From Caulobacter sp. (lineage in GTDB: Bacteria; Pseudomonadota; Alphaproteobacteria; Caulobacterales; Caulobacteraceae), in contig WGLL01000002.1 in assembly GCA_016125585.1 (NCBI GenBank), positions 186,001 through 250,000 on the forward strand: a stretch of 64,000 nt of DNA, in the 5' to 3' direction. Below, one piece after another: positions 26,266-34,589 of the stretch (position 1 is its first letter; each line of letters opens with the position of its first letter). Both the position numbers and the translations under genes were made by a program. Below the pieces are notes generated by a model. The model saw only the letters and a program-made list of their open reading frames with translations. It did no database searches and was not told the origin of the DNA.

Positions 26266-26631
26266 TCAGTCGCCGCCGTCGGATCCGCCGGGCGTGTCCC
26301 CGGCCGGCTCGGGCGGCCGGAAGATGGCGCAGAGGGTGTCGACCATTCGGGCCGCTTCCGGGGCGGCCATGCGGTAGTAGATGGTCTGGCCCTCCCGGCG
26401 GGTGGCGACCAGACCCTCCGAGCGCATCCGCGCCAGATGCTGCGAGGCGGCCGACTGGGCCAGCCCCGCGTGCCGGGCCAGGTCGCCGGCCGAGGCTTCC
26501 CGGTCGATAAGCCGGCAGAGAATCCGCAGCCGCTGCTCATTGGCCAGCAGCTTCATCATCCGCGCGGCCCCGGCGGCCCTGTCCTCGAGGTGCCGCAGCG
26601 CCTCGTGCGTCGGAGGTCGGGGATCGCTCAT
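26266..26631 (-). CDS. Second ArsR/SmtB-family regulator, BigR/SqrR type
   Basis: This 121-residue paralogue of the neighbouring repressor also has the redox-cysteine pair, C39 in LRILCRL and C101 in MVDTLCAIFR, with the same recognition segment GLAQSAASQHLARMR and wing. A Gly/Asp/Pro-rich tail of about 17 residues is added at the end. Its ATG overlaps the stop of the RND permease by 4 bp, so it is translated as the last gene of the rhodanese-adaptor-permease operon, unlike the first copy. Confidence 0.9.
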   Translation of the reverse strand: MSDPRPPTHEALRHLEDRAAGAARMMKLLANEQRLRILCRLIDREASAGDLARHAGLAQSAASQHLARMRSEGLVATRREGQTIYYRMAAPEAARMVDTLCAIFRPPEPAGDTPGGSDGGD

Positions 26632-29600
26632 CCGCCCTCCGCCGCCGGGACCTCCGGCGCGCGATCCCCGACCGGCCGGCCGTCGTCGCGCAGCACCACA
26701 TAGATGGCCGGGATGACCAGCACCGTCAGCAGGGTCGAGGAGGCCAGGCCGAACAGCAGGGAGATGGCCAGGCCCTGGAAAATCGGGTCGAACAGGATCA
26801 CCGCCGCGCCGATCATCGCCGCCAGGGCGGTCAGCAGGATCGGCTTGAAGCGGATGGCCCCGGCCTCCAGCAGCACCTCGCGCAGCGGCCGTCCGTCACC
26901 CTGGCTGTGGCGGATGAAGTCGACCAGCAGGATCGAGTTGCGCACGATGATCCCGGCAAGCGCGATGAAGCCGATCATCGAGGTGGCGGTGAAGGGGGCG
27001 CCGAACAGCATGTGGCCGATGACGATGCCGACCAGGGTCAGGGGCACCGGGGTCAGGATGACCAGCGGCAGGCGGAAGCTCTTGAACTGCGCCACCACCA
27101 GCACATAGATCCCCAGCAGGGCGACCCCGAAGGCGGCGCCCATGTCGCGGAAGGTGACCCAGGTGATCTCCCATTCCCCGTCCCAGAGGACGGTGGTGCG
27201 GGATTCGTCCGCCGGCTGGCCGTTGAGGCGGATGTCGGGCGTCTGCAGCGAGCCCCAGTCGGCCTTGTCGATGGCCTTGTCGACGGCCAGCATGCCGTAG
27301 ATCGGCGCCTCGTACTGACCGGCCAGCTCGGCCAGAACCATGTCGACGTCGCGGCCGTCGCGGCGATAGATGACGGTCGATCCCGGCTCTTCTGTCGCGT
27401 CGGCCAGCTCGCCCAGGGAAACCAGCCGCCGGCTGCCCGCCGCGCCGCCGCCTCCAATGGCCACCGGGGTCGAGGCCAGGGCCTCGCTCCAGGTCCGGCC
27501 CGACTGCGGCAGGCGCACGGTGATCGGGGTGGGGTCCCGCCCTTCGCCGCGATGGGCGTAGCCGACCACCTCGCCGCCCATCACCGCGCCGATGGAATCC
27601 AGCACCTCGCCCTCGGAGGCGCCGAAGCGTTCCAGCTGGGCGCGGTTGGGGGTCAGCCGCAGGCGGGGCCGGGGCTGGCCGTAGCTGTCGTCGACATCGA
27701 CGATGTAGGGAACGGCGCGGAAGATGCCCTTCAGCTTTTCGGCGGTGGCTCGGCGGGCCTGCGGCGTGGGGCCATAGACCTCGGCCAGCAGGGTGGCCAG
27801 CACCGGCGGCCCGGGCGGCGCCTCGACGACCTTCAGCGACGCGCCGGCGGGAAGCTTCAGGGCCGCCAGCCTGCGACGCAGATCGAGGGCCACCGCGTGG
27901 CTGGCGCGGCTGCGGTCGCCCTTCGGCGTCAGGGTCACCGACAGGTCGCCCTGTTCGGCCCGCCGACGCAGATAGTAGTGGCGCACCAGCCCGTTGAAAT
28001 TGAACGGCGAGGCCGAGCCGGCATAGCCGTCGACGGCGACCACCTCGGGCAGGGTGCGGGCGATGGCGGCGGCGTCCTGCAGGGTGCGGCCGGCCGCCTC
28101 CAGAGACGTGCCCTCGGGGAGGTCCAGCACCACCTGCAGCTCCGACTTGTTGTCGAACGGCAGCAGCTTCACCGTCACGCCCTTGGTGGCGAACATGGCC
28201 ATCGACAGCAGGGTGGCGACCCCGACGACGATCAGGAAGGTCCAGGCGCTGCGGCGGGTGGCGATCACCCGGCCGGCGACGCGGCGATAGAGCGGGCCCA
28301 GCCGTCCCTCGCCATGATCATGAGCGTGATCACCGGCCACGGCCTGGCGGGCGAAGCGGACCATCAGCCAGGGCGCCAGCACCATGGCGACGAAGAAGCT
28401 GAACACCATCGCCGCCGAGGCGTTGACCGGGATCGGGGCCATGTAGGGACCCATCAGGCCGGAGACGAACAGCATCGGCAGCAGGGCGGCGACCACGGTC
28501 AGGGTGGCGACGATGGTGGGATTGCCCACCTCGGCGACCGCCTCGACGGCGGCCTGGACCCGGGTGCGGTCGTCCTTCATGCCCCAGTGGCGGGCGATGT
28601 TCTCGATCACCACGATGGCGTCGTCGACCAGGATGCCGATCGAGAAGATCAGGGCGAACAGGCTGACCCGGTTGATGGTGTAGCCCATCAGGTTGGAGGC
28701 GAAGAGGGTCAGCAGAATGGTGGTCGGGATGACCACGGCGGTCACCCCCGCCTCGCGCCAGCCGATGGCGAAGCCGATCAGGATGACGATGGAGGCGGTG
28801 GCCAGGGCCAGGTGAAACAGCAGCTCATTGGCCTTTTCATTGGCCGTCTCGCCATAGTCGCGGGTCACCGAGACGTTCAGGCCCCGGGGGATCAGCCGGT
28901 CCTTCAGCCCCTCGACCCGCTGGTGGATGGCCTCGGAGACCTTCACCGCGTTGGCCCCGGGGCGCTTGGCGATGGCCAGGCTGACGGCCGGCGCCTGCGA
29001 CCAGCCGTTTGCGCCATTGCGCGACCAGCGCCAGACCTGGGACTGATCCTGGGCCGGGCCGCGAACCACATCGGCGACGTCGCGGACGGCGACCGGCTCG
29101 CCGTTCAGGCTGGGGACGGTGAGCAGGCCGATGTCCGTGGTCGAGGTCAGGGTCTGGCCCGCCACCACGGCGGTCGCCCTTCCCTGCTGGCGCAGGTCGC
29201 CGGCCGGGAAGCTGCGGTTGGCCTGGCGGATGACGTTCATCAACCCGCCGAGGGAGACGCCGTGGACGGCCATCCGCGCCGGATCGGGCTGGACGCGGAT
29301 CTCCTCGGGCTGACCGCCGACCACGAAGGTCAGGCCGACATCGTCGACCTTGGCCACCTCGGTCTGCAGCTGTTCGGCGACGGTGCGCAGGGTGGCCTCG
29401 TCCCAGCGCCCGGCCTGGGCCGGGTCCGGGGACAGGGTCAGCACCATGATCGGCACGTCGTTGATGCCCCGGGCCTGCACCAGGGGTTCGGGTATCCCGA
29501 CCGGAATGCGGTCGATGTTGGCGCGGATCTTCTCATGCACCCGCACCACCGCGTCGTCGGGGTCGGAGCCGACCTTGAAGCGGGCCACGACCAGCACCTG

Positions 29601-29876
29601 GTCGTCCTCAATGAAGCTGTAGACGTGGTCGACGTCCGGGATCGACTTGACGATGATCTCCAGCGGCTTGCCGACCAGCTCGGCGGCGTCAGGCGCGGCC
29701 AGGCCCGGGGCGGCGACGCTGATATCGACGACCGGCACGCTGATCTGCGGCTCCTCCTCGCGGGGGATGCTGACCAGGGCCAGCAGGCCCATGGCGATGG
29801 CCGCCAGCAGGAACAGCGGTGTCAGCGGCGAGCGGATGGTGGCGGCGGTGAGCCGGCCGGAGAGACCGAGTTTCAC
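26628..29876 (-). CDS. RND-family efflux permease
   Basis: This 1082-residue inner-membrane pump has the full RND architecture: TM1 at the N-terminus, two large periplasmic loops and two six-helix bundles. The proton-relay Asp pair is in GILVDDAIVVIEN in TM4. It falls in an AcrB/MdtB-like branch whose members often lie next to a rhodanese. The substrate is not known. The 4-bp overlaps with the adaptor upstream and the ArsR gene downstream make it part of a thiol-responsive operon. No outer-membrane channel gene is nearby, so it would borrow TolC. Confidence 0.93.
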   Translation of the reverse strand: MKLGLSGRLTAATIRSPLTPLFLLAAIAMGLLALVSIPREEEPQISVPVVDISVAAPGLAAPDAAELVGKPLEIIVKSIPDVDHVYSFIEDDQVLVVARFKVGSDPDDAVVRVHEKIRANIDRIPVGIPEPLVQARGINDVPIMVLTLSPDPAQAGRWDEATLRTVAEQLQTEVAKVDDVGLTFVVGGQPEEIRVQPDPARMAVHGVSLGGLMNVIRQANRSFPAGDLRQQGRATAVVAGQTLTSTTDIGLLTVPSLNGEPVAVRDVADVVRGPAQDQSQVWRWSRNGANGWSQAPAVSLAIAKRPGANAVKVSEAIHQRVEGLKDRLIPRGLNVSVTRDYGETANEKANELLFHLALATASIVILIGFAIGWREAGVTAVVIPTTILLTLFASNLMGYTINRVSLFALIFSIGILVDDAIVVIENIARHWGMKDDRTRVQAAVEAVAEVGNPTIVATLTVVAALLPMLFVSGLMGPYMAPIPVNASAAMVFSFFVAMVLAPWLMVRFARQAVAGDHAHDHGEGRLGPLYRRVAGRVIATRRSAWTFLIVVGVATLLSMAMFATKGVTVKLLPFDNKSELQVVLDLPEGTSLEAAGRTLQDAAAIARTLPEVVAVDGYAGSASPFNFNGLVRHYYLRRRAEQGDLSVTLTPKGDRSRASHAVALDLRRRLAALKLPAGASLKVVEAPPGPPVLATLLAEVYGPTPQARRATAEKLKGIFRAVPYIVDVDDSYGQPRPRLRLTPNRAQLERFGASEGEVLDSIGAVMGGEVVGYAHRGEGRDPTPITVRLPQSGRTWSEALASTPVAIGGGGAAGSRRLVSLGELADATEEPGSTVIYRRDGRDVDMVLAELAGQYEAPIYGMLAVDKAIDKADWGSLQTPDIRLNGQPADESRTTVLWDGEWEITWVTFRDMGAAFGVALLGIYVLVVAQFKSFRLPLVILTPVPLTLVGIVIGHMLFGAPFTATSMIGFIALAGIIVRNSILLVDFIRHSQGDGRPLREVLLEAGAIRFKPILLTALAAMIGAAVILFDPIFQGLAISLLFGLASSTLLTVLVIPAIYVVLRDDGRPVGDRAPEVPAAEGG

Positions 29877-30925
29877 TGCGCGCCCTCCGGCAGGGCCAGG
29901 CTGTCGCCGGCGGTCAGGCCGGAGAGGATTTCAACCTCCCCGGCCGTGGGTCCGGGCGCGGTCTGCACCGGGGAGTCGGCGGCGACGCCGTCCGGGCGGA
30001 CCAGACGCACATAGTCGACGCCGAACCGGGTGACGAGATAGCGGCGGGGGATGACGATGGCCTGGCGCTGGCCGACCTGGACGCTGGCGCTGACGCGGCG
30101 GCCGATGAGGTCGCCGGTGATTCCCGGCGCGGCCACATCGGCGACGACGAGGCCGGTCTCCACGGCGGGATAGACCTGGGCGATGGTTCCGGTCAGCTCG
30201 GCGCCGCCGGGACCGTCGGGCCAGAGGCGCACGGCGGCGCCCACGGTCAGCGACCGGGCCTGGCCCTCGGGCAGGGTGATGCGAACCACCACCGGGCCGT
30301 TGGTGATCCGGGCGATAGACTGGCCGGGCGCGACGACGGAGCCCAGCGGCACATCGGCCTTGAGCACCTTTCCGGCGGCGGGGGCGACGATCAGGCCCTG
30401 GGCGGCCACCTCGGCGCTGGCCGCGCGGCGGGCCCGGGCGGCGTCCAGATTCCCCTGGGCGGCCCGTGCGGCCGCCTCGACCTGGTCCAGCTTGGCCTTG
30501 GCGTAGACGCCCTTTTCATAGAGCTGGCGGGTGCGCTTGAGGTCGGCGTTCGCGCGCTCGGCCTCGCCGGCGGCGGCGCTGACCAGGGAGTCATAGGCCG
30601 AGGTTTCCAGCCCCAGTCGGGCGTCGGTGACCACGCCGATGGTCTGGCCGGCCTTCACCACGGCCCCCTCGCGCACCAGCAGGGTGGTCAGGGTGCCGCC
30701 GATGCGGGCCCTGGCCTCGGCCAGGTCGCGGGTGGTGATCTCGCCGGCGACCGGCTTCATCTCCGCGACCGTGCGAAGCGAGGCGGTGATCCGCCCCGCC
30801 GCCGGGGCGGCCGCGACGGCGGGCGCCTTCGCCGGCTTCTCGCCACAGCCGGTCAGTCCGGCCGCCAGGCTGGCGGCCAGGATCACGCCGGTCAGTCCGG
30901 CCTTGCGTCGCGCCGTCATGGCCAT
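29873..30925 (-). CDS. RND periplasmic adaptor (membrane fusion protein), lipoprotein
   Basis: This 350-residue adaptor has a lipoprotein signal (LTGC, with C27 as the lipidation site), a barrel-sandwich half beginning TLLVREGAVVKAGQ, a helical hairpin of about 60 residues, then LIVAPAAGKVLKAD and the beta-barrel and membrane-proximal domains. It bridges the RND permease to an outer-membrane channel. It overlaps the permease gene by 4 bp. The rhodanese gene ends 25 bp upstream, so the three are cotranscribed. Confidence 0.92.
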   Translation of the reverse strand: MAMTARRKAGLTGVILAASLAAGLTGCGEKPAKAPAVAAAPAAGRITASLRTVAEMKPVAGEITTRDLAEARARIGGTLTTLLVREGAVVKAGQTIGVVTDARLGLETSAYDSLVSAAAGEAERANADLKRTRQLYEKGVYAKAKLDQVEAAARAAQGNLDAARARRAASAEVAAQGLIVAPAAGKVLKADVPLGSVVAPGQSIARITNGPVVVRITLPEGQARSLTVGAAVRLWPDGPGGAELTGTIAQVYPAVETGLVVADVAAPGITGDLIGRRVSASVQVGQRQAIVIPRRYLVTRFGVDYVRLVRPDGVAADSPVQTAPGPTAGEVEILSGLTAGDSLALPEGAQ

Positions 30926-30950
30926 GCCCCGCGTCCTCTCTCGCTGTGGT

Positions 30951-31319
30951 CTATCTGGGGTCGCGCACGGCGCCGGTCGCGGCGTCGATGCTGATGTAGG
31001 GAAGTCCGGCGGCCTTCCAGGCGCCGATGCCGCCGGCCAGGTGGCGGGTCACGGCGAAGCCGGCCGCCTGGCAGCGCGCCGCGGCCATGGCCGAACGCTT
31101 GCCCGACCCGCACTGCAGGATGACCCGCGCCGGATCCAGCGAAGACAGCACCGCCGCCGCGTCGAAGGTCGACAGCGGATAGTTGACCGCCCCGTGAATG
31201 CGCTCGGCGGCGAACTCGGCCGGCTCGCGCACATCGAGCAGCAGGGCCTCGCCGGCGCTCAGGGCCGCCTGGACGTCGCGGGGCGAAAGGTCGGTAACCA
31301 CGGGATTGGACATCATCAT
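30951..31319 (-). CDS. Rhodanese-like sulfurtransferase
   Basis: Three ATG codons in a row (31319, 31316, 31313) follow GGAG; any of them could be used, giving 120-122 residues. The single rhodanese domain has DVREPAEFA, the active-site loop CGSGKRS with C70, and LAGGIGAWKAAGLP. It should accept or deliver persulfide sulfur. The in-frame extension upstream to 31472 lies in the SQR promoter and is not coding. The gene is divergent from SQR and leads the operon with the RND pump. Confidence 0.87.
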   Translation of the reverse strand: MMMSNPVVTDLSPRDVQAALSAGEALLLDVREPAEFAAERIHGAVNYPLSTFDAAAVLSSLDPARVILQCGSGKRSAMAAARCQAAGFAVTRHLAGGIGAWKAAGLPYISIDAATGAVRDPR

Positions 31320-31384
31320 CAACTCCAGAAGACGGGCCAATCCTGGCGGAAACAGCCTGAGGATCGGCGCTTTCAATTTCATAG

Positions 31385-31412
31385 TTGCGAATATGAGATA
31401 ATACGCATATAC
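31385..31412. promoter_or_regulatory. Second candidate BigR/SqrR operator
   Basis: Two half-sites, TTGCGAATAT and ATACGCATAT, lie as near-direct repeats in the rhodanese/SQR divergent promoter region. They share the CG-N-ATAT core of the palindrome at 25008-25046, though the arrangement differs. Confidence 0.5.
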
Positions 31413-31471
31413 AGTCAAGCCAAGAGATGGCCGATCCGCGCGGGCGGCGGCCCGGACAGGGAGAGTTTCCA

Positions 31472-32761
31472 ATGGCGTCTTCGGGAAAGCCCCACATCGT
31501 GGTTCTCGGCGCGGGCCTGGGCGGAACCATCGCCGCCTATGAGATCAAGGCCGCCGTCGGCGACAGGGCCGAGGTGACGGTGGTGGCGAAGGAAGAGCGC
31601 TTCCACTTCGTCCCGTCCAATCCCTGGGTCGCCGTTCACTGGCGCAAGCGCGAGGCGATCGAGGTGCCGCTGGCGCCGGTCTTCAAGCGCAAGGCTATCG
31701 GCTTCACCGCCGTCGGGGCCCGCAAGGTCCATCCGGCGGAAAACCGCCTCGACCTCAACGACGGCTCGAGCCTGGCCTATGACTATCTGGTCATCGCCAC
31801 CGGCCCGGAGCTGGCCTTCGACGAGATCGAGGGCCTGGGCCCGCACGGCGGCCACACCCAGTCGATCTGCCACGTTGATCACGCCCAGACGGCCGCCGCC
31901 GCCTTCGACGCCCTGGCCGCCAGGCCCGGGCCGGTGGTGATCGGCGCGGTACAGGGCGCCTCCTGCTTCGGCCCGGCCTATGAGTTCGCCCTGATCCTCG
32001 ACACCGAGCTGCGCCGCCGCAAGATCCGCGACAAGGTGCCGATGACCTTCGTCACCTCCGAACCCTACATCGGCCATCTGGGCCTGGACGGGGTCGGCGA
32101 CACCAAGGGCCTGCTGGAAAGCGAGATGCGTCAGCGGCACATCAAATGGATCACCAACGCCAGGGTGGCGAAGGTCGAACCTGGAATGATGCATGTGGAA
32201 GAGGTCGCCGAGGACGGGGCCGTCGCCCGGACCCAGGACCTGCCGTTCGCCTTTTCGATGATGCTGCCGGCCTTCCGCGGCGTCGAGGCGGTGCGCGGCA
32301 TCGACGGCCTGACCAACCCCCGCGGCTTCATCCTCGCCGACAGCCATCAGCGCAACCCGACCTTCCGCAACATCTATTCGCTGGGCGTCTGCGTCGCCAT
32401 TGCGCCGGTCGGCAAGACGCCGGTACCGGTGGGGGTGCCCAAGACCGGCTTCATGATCGAGAGCATGGTCACCGCCATCGCCCACAACCTGAAGCAGGAG
32501 ATCGACGGCCAGGCGCCCAGCCATGAGGCCACCTGGAACGCCATCTGCCTGGCCGATTTCGGCGACGGCGGGGTGGCCTTCATCGCCCAGCCGCAGATCC
32601 CGCCGCGCAACGTCAACTGGGCCGCCAGCGGCAAATGGGTGCACCTGGCCAAGGTCGGGTTCGAGAAATACTTCCTCAGCAAGGTGAAGCGCGGCGAGAG
32701 CGAGCCGTTTTACGAAAAGCTGGCGCTGGACATCATCGGCGCCCGCAAGCTGAAAGGGTAG
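31472..32761 (+). CDS. Sulfide:quinone oxidoreductase
   Basis: The ATG at 31472 has a GGGAGAG site; the frame upstream is a GC-rich extension. This 429-residue flavoprotein oxidises sulfide to persulfide or polysulfide and reduces quinone at the membrane. The FAD motif GAGLGG (13-18), ATGPEL, and cysteines at C133 (SICHVD), C165 (GASCFG) and C359 (NAICLADFG) match the three-cysteine active site of SQR. The C-terminal amphipathic part WVHLAKVGFEKYF is typical of the membrane-anchoring end. It starts the operon with the thioredoxin and the YgaP-like protein. Confidence 0.92.
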   Translation: MASSGKPHIVVLGAGLGGTIAAYEIKAAVGDRAEVTVVAKEERFHFVPSNPWVAVHWRKREAIEVPLAPVFKRKAIGFTAVGARKVHPAENRLDLNDGSSLAYDYLVIATGPELAFDEIEGLGPHGGHTQSICHVDHAQTAAAAFDALAARPGPVVIGAVQGASCFGPAYEFALILDTELRRRKIRDKVPMTFVTSEPYIGHLGLDGVGDTKGLLESEMRQRHIKWITNARVAKVEPGMMHVEEVAEDGAVARTQDLPFAFSMMLPAFRGVEAVRGIDGLTNPRGFILADSHQRNPTFRNIYSLGVCVAIAPVGKTPVPVGVPKTGFMIESMVTAIAHNLKQEIDGQAPSHEATWNAICLADFGDGGVAFIAQPQIPPRNVNWAASGKWVHLAKVGFEKYFLSKVKRGESEPFYEKLALDIIGARKLKG

Positions 32762-32766
32762 GCCCC

Positions 32767-33219
32767 ATGACCCAGGTCGTCTGTCCCCACTGCGGCGGCG
32801 CCAATCGCCTGCCCGAAGGTCGCGACCCCGCCGCCGGCCGCTGCGGCCGCTGTCACCAGCCGTTGTTCACCGGCGCGCCGCTCGATGTCGACGACGCCGG
32901 CCTTGGCCGGCACCTGAAGGGCAACCGGGATGTCGCCGTCCTGCTCGATGTCTGGGCGCCCTGGTGCGGTCCCTGCGTCTCGATGGCGCCCAACTTCGCC
33001 GCCGCCGCCAGGACCCTGGAGCCGGAGGTGCGGCTGCTGAAGCTGAACGCCGACATCGAACAGGCGGCCAGCGCCCGCCTCGGCGTCAGCGGCATCCCGG
33101 CCCTGTTCCTGTTTCTCGACGGCCGGGAAATCGCCCGCACCGCCGGGGCCCGGTCGGCCCCGCAACTCATCGACTGGACCCGTCAGGCCCTGGCCGCCCA
33201 TCGGGCGGCGCAGGCCTGA
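32767..33219 (+). CDS. Thioredoxin-2 (TrxC-like)
   Basis: This 150-residue protein has an N-terminal zinc ribbon (C6, C9, C26, C29) and a thioredoxin domain with WAPWCGPC at residues 63-70. That combination defines the TrxC group. Directly downstream of SQR (5 bp), it likely reduces protein persulfides or receives sulfane sulfur. The cis-Pro motif GIPALFLF is present. Confidence 0.92.
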   Translation: MTQVVCPHCGGANRLPEGRDPAAGRCGRCHQPLFTGAPLDVDDAGLGRHLKGNRDVAVLLDVWAPWCGPCVSMAPNFAAAARTLEPEVRLLKLNADIEQAASARLGVSGIPALFLFLDGREIARTAGARSAPQLIDWTRQALAAHRAAQA

Positions 33220-33237
33220 CCTCAATGGAGACTTGCC

Positions 33238-33441
33238 ATGAATGTTGATCGCGCCGTCCTCGCCTTCGCCGGCCTCATCGTGCTGCTGGGCGTGGTGCTC
33301 AGTCTGACGGTTCACCCCTGGTGGATCGCCCTCAGCGTCTTCGCCGGCCTGAACATGCTGCAGGCGGCCTTCACCGGCTTCTGCCCGGCGGCGATGGTCT
33401 TCAAGGCCCTGGGCGTCAAGCCCGGCAACGCCTTCCGCTGA
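33238..33441 (+). CDS. YgaP-type two-helix membrane protein (DUF2892)
   Basis: This 67-residue protein has two membrane helices and the family block TGFCPAAMVFKALGVK, as in the membrane part of the rhodanese YgaP and in stand-alone DUF2892 proteins. The cysteine in FCPAA is typical. It follows the thioredoxin gene by 18 bp, and such proteins are often cotranscribed with rhodaneses and SQR; transport of a sulfur species has been suggested for the family but not settled. Confidence 0.88.
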   Translation: MNVDRAVLAFAGLIVLLGVVLSLTVHPWWIALSVFAGLNMLQAAFTGFCPAAMVFKALGVKPGNAFR

Positions 33442-33446
33442 TCGTC

Positions 33447-33731
33447 TCAGGGCGGCGACAGGCGGGCGCGGACCTCATCCAGGGTCACGCCGTCCAGCCG
33501 CACCTGCTTGACCCGCGCCGTCTGGCCGCCGGTGATGGCGACCGACGACCGGGACAGGCCCAGCGCCCTGGCCAGCAGTTTCTCAAGCGCGGCGTTGGCC
33601 TCGCCGTCGACCGGCGGGACGCTGACCCGCGCCTTCAGCACCGGCCGTCCCTGGTCGTCCTCTCCCCAGCCGTCGATGCGGTTGGCCCCGCCGCGCGGGG
33701 TCAGCCGCACGGCGATGACGACCGCGCTCAA
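33447..33731 (-). CDS. DUF167 (YggU) family protein
   Basis: This 94-residue soluble protein has the DUF167 pattern: RLTPRGGANRIDGW, LKARVSVPPVDGEANAALEKLLA and VAITGGQTARVKQV. The fold is known from structures but the function is not. It starts 3 bp after the end of the YggT-like gene, the usual yggT-yggU order. Confidence 0.92.
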   Translation of the reverse strand: MSAVVIAVRLTPRGGANRIDGWGEDDQGRPVLKARVSVPPVDGEANAALEKLLARALGLSRSSVAITGGQTARVKQVRLDGVTLDEVRARLSPP

Positions 33732-33734
33732 GGG

Positions 33735-34040
33735 TCAGCCCAGCAGATGCCGCAGCGGACCCGCGAGCACGTTGTTGAACACGATCTGGATGAATCTCAG
33801 GGCCAGCAAGGCGACGATGAAGCTGATGTCGACCCCGCCCAGCCGGGGAATGATGCGCTGAAAGGGGCGAATGATCGGATCGGTGACCGCCTCCAGGAAC
33901 CGCAGCATCTCATAGACGAAGCGGTTGCTGACGTTGATTACATTGAAGGCCACCAGCCAGCTGAAAATGGCCCGGACGAAGATCAGCAGGATGACCATGC
34001 CGATCACGGTGTTGACCAGCCAGACGATGGCGCTGCCCAT
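33735..34040 (-). CDS. YggT-family membrane protein
   Basis: This 101-residue protein has two hydrophobic segments, the conserved block DPIIRPFQRIIP and a downstream RFIQIVF helix, as in the YggT family. Members are small inner-membrane proteins linked to osmotic or cell-envelope functions. The ATG at 34040 is well placed at the start of the first membrane helix. Confidence 0.92.
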   Translation of the reverse strand: MGSAIVWLVNTVIGMVILLIFVRAIFSWLVAFNVINVSNRFVYEMLRFLEAVTDPIIRPFQRIIPRLGGVDISFIVALLALRFIQIVFNNVLAGPLRHLLG

Positions 34041-34158
34041 GCTTCATTTCCTCTTTGCCGCGGGGCCGCGCGGGCCCGACGCCTCGGGTTCTAGCCGGGC
34101 CCCGGCGGCGCGGCAATGACGGCGGCCCCGCCGCCGCGCCGGTGATCGCGCTCGCGCC

Positions 34159-34188
34159 TTGACAGGGCCCGACCCCCGGCCGTATGTG
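34159..34188 (+). promoter_or_regulatory. Promoter of tRNA-Ala
   Basis: A perfect TTGACA at 34159-34164 and TATGTG at 34183-34188 are separated by 18 bp, 23 bp before the tRNA. This is the best sigma70-type promoter seen in the window. Confidence 0.7.
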
Positions 34189-34211
34189 CCGCGCTTCCCT
34201 CATCCTGGGAG

Positions 34212-34287
34212 GGGGCCGTAGCTCAGTTGGTAGAGCGCCTCGTTCGCAATGAGGAGGTCAGGGGTTCGACTCCCCTCGGCTCCACCA
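34212..34287 (+). tRNA. tRNA-Ala (anticodon CGC)
   Basis: This is a 76-nt tRNA with encoded CCA. The acceptor stem GGGGCCG pairs with CGGCTCC, including the G3-U70 pair that marks alanine tRNAs. The anticodon stem CCTCG/TGAGG holds the loop TTCGCAA, and the T loop is GTTCGACTC. It reads GCG. Confidence 0.97.
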
Positions 34288-34379
34288 GGAATGGATTTCT
34301 CGGGTTCGCCGTCGGGCGGGCGTGCAGGCGTCGGGCGAGTCCGCGTCGATCGACGGCGGGCTCGGATGGTCAGCCGGCA

Positions 34380-34469
34380 TCAGCTCATCAGGCTGATCAG
34401 CTTCATGACCAGCAGCGCCAGGATCACCAGGGTCGGGACGCCGAGCGTCCAGTACATTACGTCTCGCAT
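34380..34469 (-). CDS. 29-residue small membrane protein
   Basis: This is a very short gene with a good ribosome site, GGAGG, five bases upstream of the ATG at 34469. Its 29-residue product is almost all one membrane helix (VPTLVILALLVMKLISL) after a short polar start, MRDVMYW. Its function is unknown. The frame continues upstream as a long GC-rich shadow over the sulfotransferase gene, which is rejected. The strong site and the single-helix product make it a real small-protein candidate. Confidence 0.55.
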   Translation of the reverse strand: MRDVMYWTLGVPTLVILALLVMKLISLMS

Positions 34470-34589
34470 GCAGTCCTCCAGCACGAATGGAACGCGCTGC
34501 CTCCGCTGAGGTTGCCGAAGCCAGAGGAGCATGATTCGCTGCGGCCGGCTCGCCGCGGGCGGCCCATGTGACGAATCGTCCGGACGCCG

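Noticed and set aside
26907..30014. A 1035-codon open frame on the + strand opposite the RND permease
   Set aside because: It is a low-complexity His/Gly/Gln/Asp-rich shadow caused by GC-rich codon positions of the permease, whose own frame has clear family motifs.
31472..32761. Flavocytochrome c sulfide dehydrogenase (FccB) instead of SQR
   Set aside because: No signal peptide or cytochrome partner is present, and the cysteine pattern and the C-terminal membrane-contact region fit SQR.
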